A stretch of 64,000 nucleotides of DNA from Bacteroidota bacterium (GTDB lineage Bacteria; Bacteroidota; Bacteroidia; Chitinophagales; Saprospiraceae), in the NCBI GenBank assembly GCA_029781865.1, contig JAKOVW010000090.1:96355-160354 (forward strand), written 5' to 3'. The notes under the pieces were generated by a model. It ran no database searches. It was given only the letters and a program-made list of their open reading frames with translations, and had not been told where the DNA came from. Each line of letters begins with the position of its first letter. Within the stretch, counting starts at the first letter, position 1. Positions 63,119 to 64,000 of the stretch are shown here, piece after piece. The position numbers and the translations under genes are program-made.

Positions 63119-64000
63119 CTAATTCATCTTAATCAATTTTCCTTCCCCAATTTCAATGTTCTTATCATAACAAGAAAAGTAGTAAATTCCGCTTGGCAAA
63201 TTAATTATATTTATTGAATTCCATCCATGAAAGACTTTAAATTTAAGCATCTCTTGTCCTATTTGATTTGCAATCACCAGATGAGCATCAACTGGAAGGT
63301 AATCATGTATCATTAAAGTAAATCTGTCTTTAACTGGATTCGGATAAATTGAGACAATTGATTTATTTCTAGCGGTTTCTTTAGTAGCTATCGTACCCAA
63401 TTGCAAATCCTTGCAGATTGAGTTCTCTCCATTGGCATTTTTTACTTTCAGGCAAACCTTGTAAATTCCTGTAGTCGAAAAAATATGAATAGGTGAATTA
63501 TCCTTACTTGTTGGGTCTGAGCTGCTAGGATCTCCAAAATTCCAATCCCATTCAGCAGGTTCATAATAACTCAAATCTGTAAATTCTATTTTAAGATGAT
63601 TCGTAGTATCTTGTTTGTATCGAAATTCAGCAATTGGATAATTATTAATACCTAAACTATCACAGACACTACCATCAATTGGTCCAAGCCTGTAGTTTGG
63701 ATGCACCGGCATTGATCTTGTTGGAGTTGGCAGTTTTAAACTATGTTGCAGGGCATTACAAGCAAATCCTTTTTTATTGGGAAACTCAATAATATTCAGA
63801 GACCTGGCTCCAGTATAAGTGGGACAGTTATAAATTTTTCCATCAGGGCCTACTTCCATAAATCCAAATCCATTCTCGTATGGATATCCACGTTCAATAT
63901 CCCCAATAAAACTATCATAAACAATAACACTTTCCAATTTATAAGGGCTTTCGGTAAGATCTACTTGGTAAAGATCATACGCATACCCAATATACAAATA
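63119..64000 (-). CDS. T9SS-exported PKD-domain protein (5' end outside window)
   Basis: The frame is open to the window edge, so the track's TTG start at 63997 is artificial and the N-terminus is missing. The visible 293 residues start with a segment of the gliding-motility/PKD type (GFGFMEVGPDGKIYNCPTYTGA, resembling propeller-containing secreted proteins). A PKD domain follows at about 122-205 (EWDWNFGDPSSSD ... FSTTGIYKVCLKVKN). A type A T9SS sorting domain ends the protein (SIYPNPVKDRFTLMI ... LPSGIYYFSCYD). It is surface or extracellular. It probably belongs to island 2 or its flank. Confidence 0.85.
   Translation of the reverse strand, partial: YLYIGYAYDLYQVDLTESPYKLESVIVYDSFIGDIERGYPYENGFGFMEVGPDGKIYNCPTYTGARSLNIIEFPNKKGFACNALQHSLKLPTPTRSMPVHPNYRLGPIDGSVCDSLGINNYPIAEFRYKQDTTNHLKIEFTDLSYYEPAEWDWNFGDPSSSDPTSKDNSPIHIFSTTGIYKVCLKVKNANGENSICKDLQLGTIATKETARNKSIVSIYPNPVKDRFTLMIHDYLPVDAHLVIANQIGQEMLKFKVFHGWNSINIINLPSGIYYFSCYDKNIEIGEGKLIKMN

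Larger units (their letters stand above)
55753..64000. mobile_element. Genomic island 2 at tRNA-Ala(UGC) (right end outside window)
   Basis: It starts at tRNA copy 2 and carries an integrase, two excisionase-type HTH genes, a family A polymerase-like gene, an SF2 helicase, repeat boxes and palindromes. The intact tRNA-Ala, or another partial copy, should lie to the right of 64000. No relaxase or type IV secretion genes are seen in the part shown. Confidence 0.65.

Overview
The window is chromosomal DNA from a member of the Bacteroidota, most likely a Saprospiraceae-like environmental bacterium. The main evidence is the many secreted proteins that end in type A sorting domains of the type IX secretion system (T9SS, 'YPNP...G.Y.' tails), Bacteroidota-style promoters (TTG-N17-23-TAnnTTTG), AT-rich spacers, CHAT/TPR proteins, MopE-like and thrombospondin type 3 (TSP3) repeat proteins, and Bacteroidota-type tyrosine recombinases. 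The genus assignment is inference.

Region 1 (1-16.9 kb) holds four head-to-tail paralogues of exported TPR proteins with C-terminal CHAT (caspase-like) protease domains. The first is cut by the window edge, and an M43 metalloprotease gene sits between the first and second. They are followed by a sigma-70 family factor, a one-helix anti-sigma-like membrane protein with a TPR-like periplasmic tail, and a stand-alone LuxR-type HTH protein. Topology suggests a testable model in which periplasmic CHAT proteases control sigma release. Three of the four paralogues carry short repeat insertions (a 7-nt-period element and a CCCGCC..GGCGGG palindrome) inside the CHAT coding sequence.

Region 2 (17.0-35.8 kb) is a surface/secretome block: a 2428-residue protein with about ten 71-residue MopE-like repeats plus HYR-type modules, a decayed small exported gene, an MBL-fold hydrolase and NTF2-like pair, a 1442-residue protein with about 51 TSP3 calcium-binding repeats, a double pectate-lyase-fold protein, and a lipoprotein.

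Region 3 (35.9-47.2 kb) is housekeeping and stress-type: an NRAMP-related transporter, the broken remnant of a T9SS-exported esterase, a 54-residue Lmo0937-type membrane protein missing from the ORF track, an AraC-family regulator, a response regulator/CHASE3-PAS histidine kinase pair, a DUF892 ferritin-like protein, a cupredoxin with T9SS tail, a YtxH protein, a DUF4382 lipoprotein and an outer-membrane barrel.

Region 4 (47.26 kb to the end) appears to be two tandem genomic islands. Each begins with a duplicated 3' fragment of tRNA-Ala(UGC) with its terminator, followed directly by a tyrosine recombinase. Island 1 carries two T9SS proteins and a HEPN-like protein with an Rx4H motif. Island 2 carries two small excisionase-type HTH proteins, a truncated DUF45 metallopeptidase, a 535-residue protein in which I recognise the three family A DNA polymerase palm motifs without any exonuclease domain, an AT-rich stretch with repeated GGTCATATAM boxes and palindromes, and an SF2 helicase. 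Together these look like a self-replicating integrative element. An intact tRNA-Ala is predicted to the right of the window.
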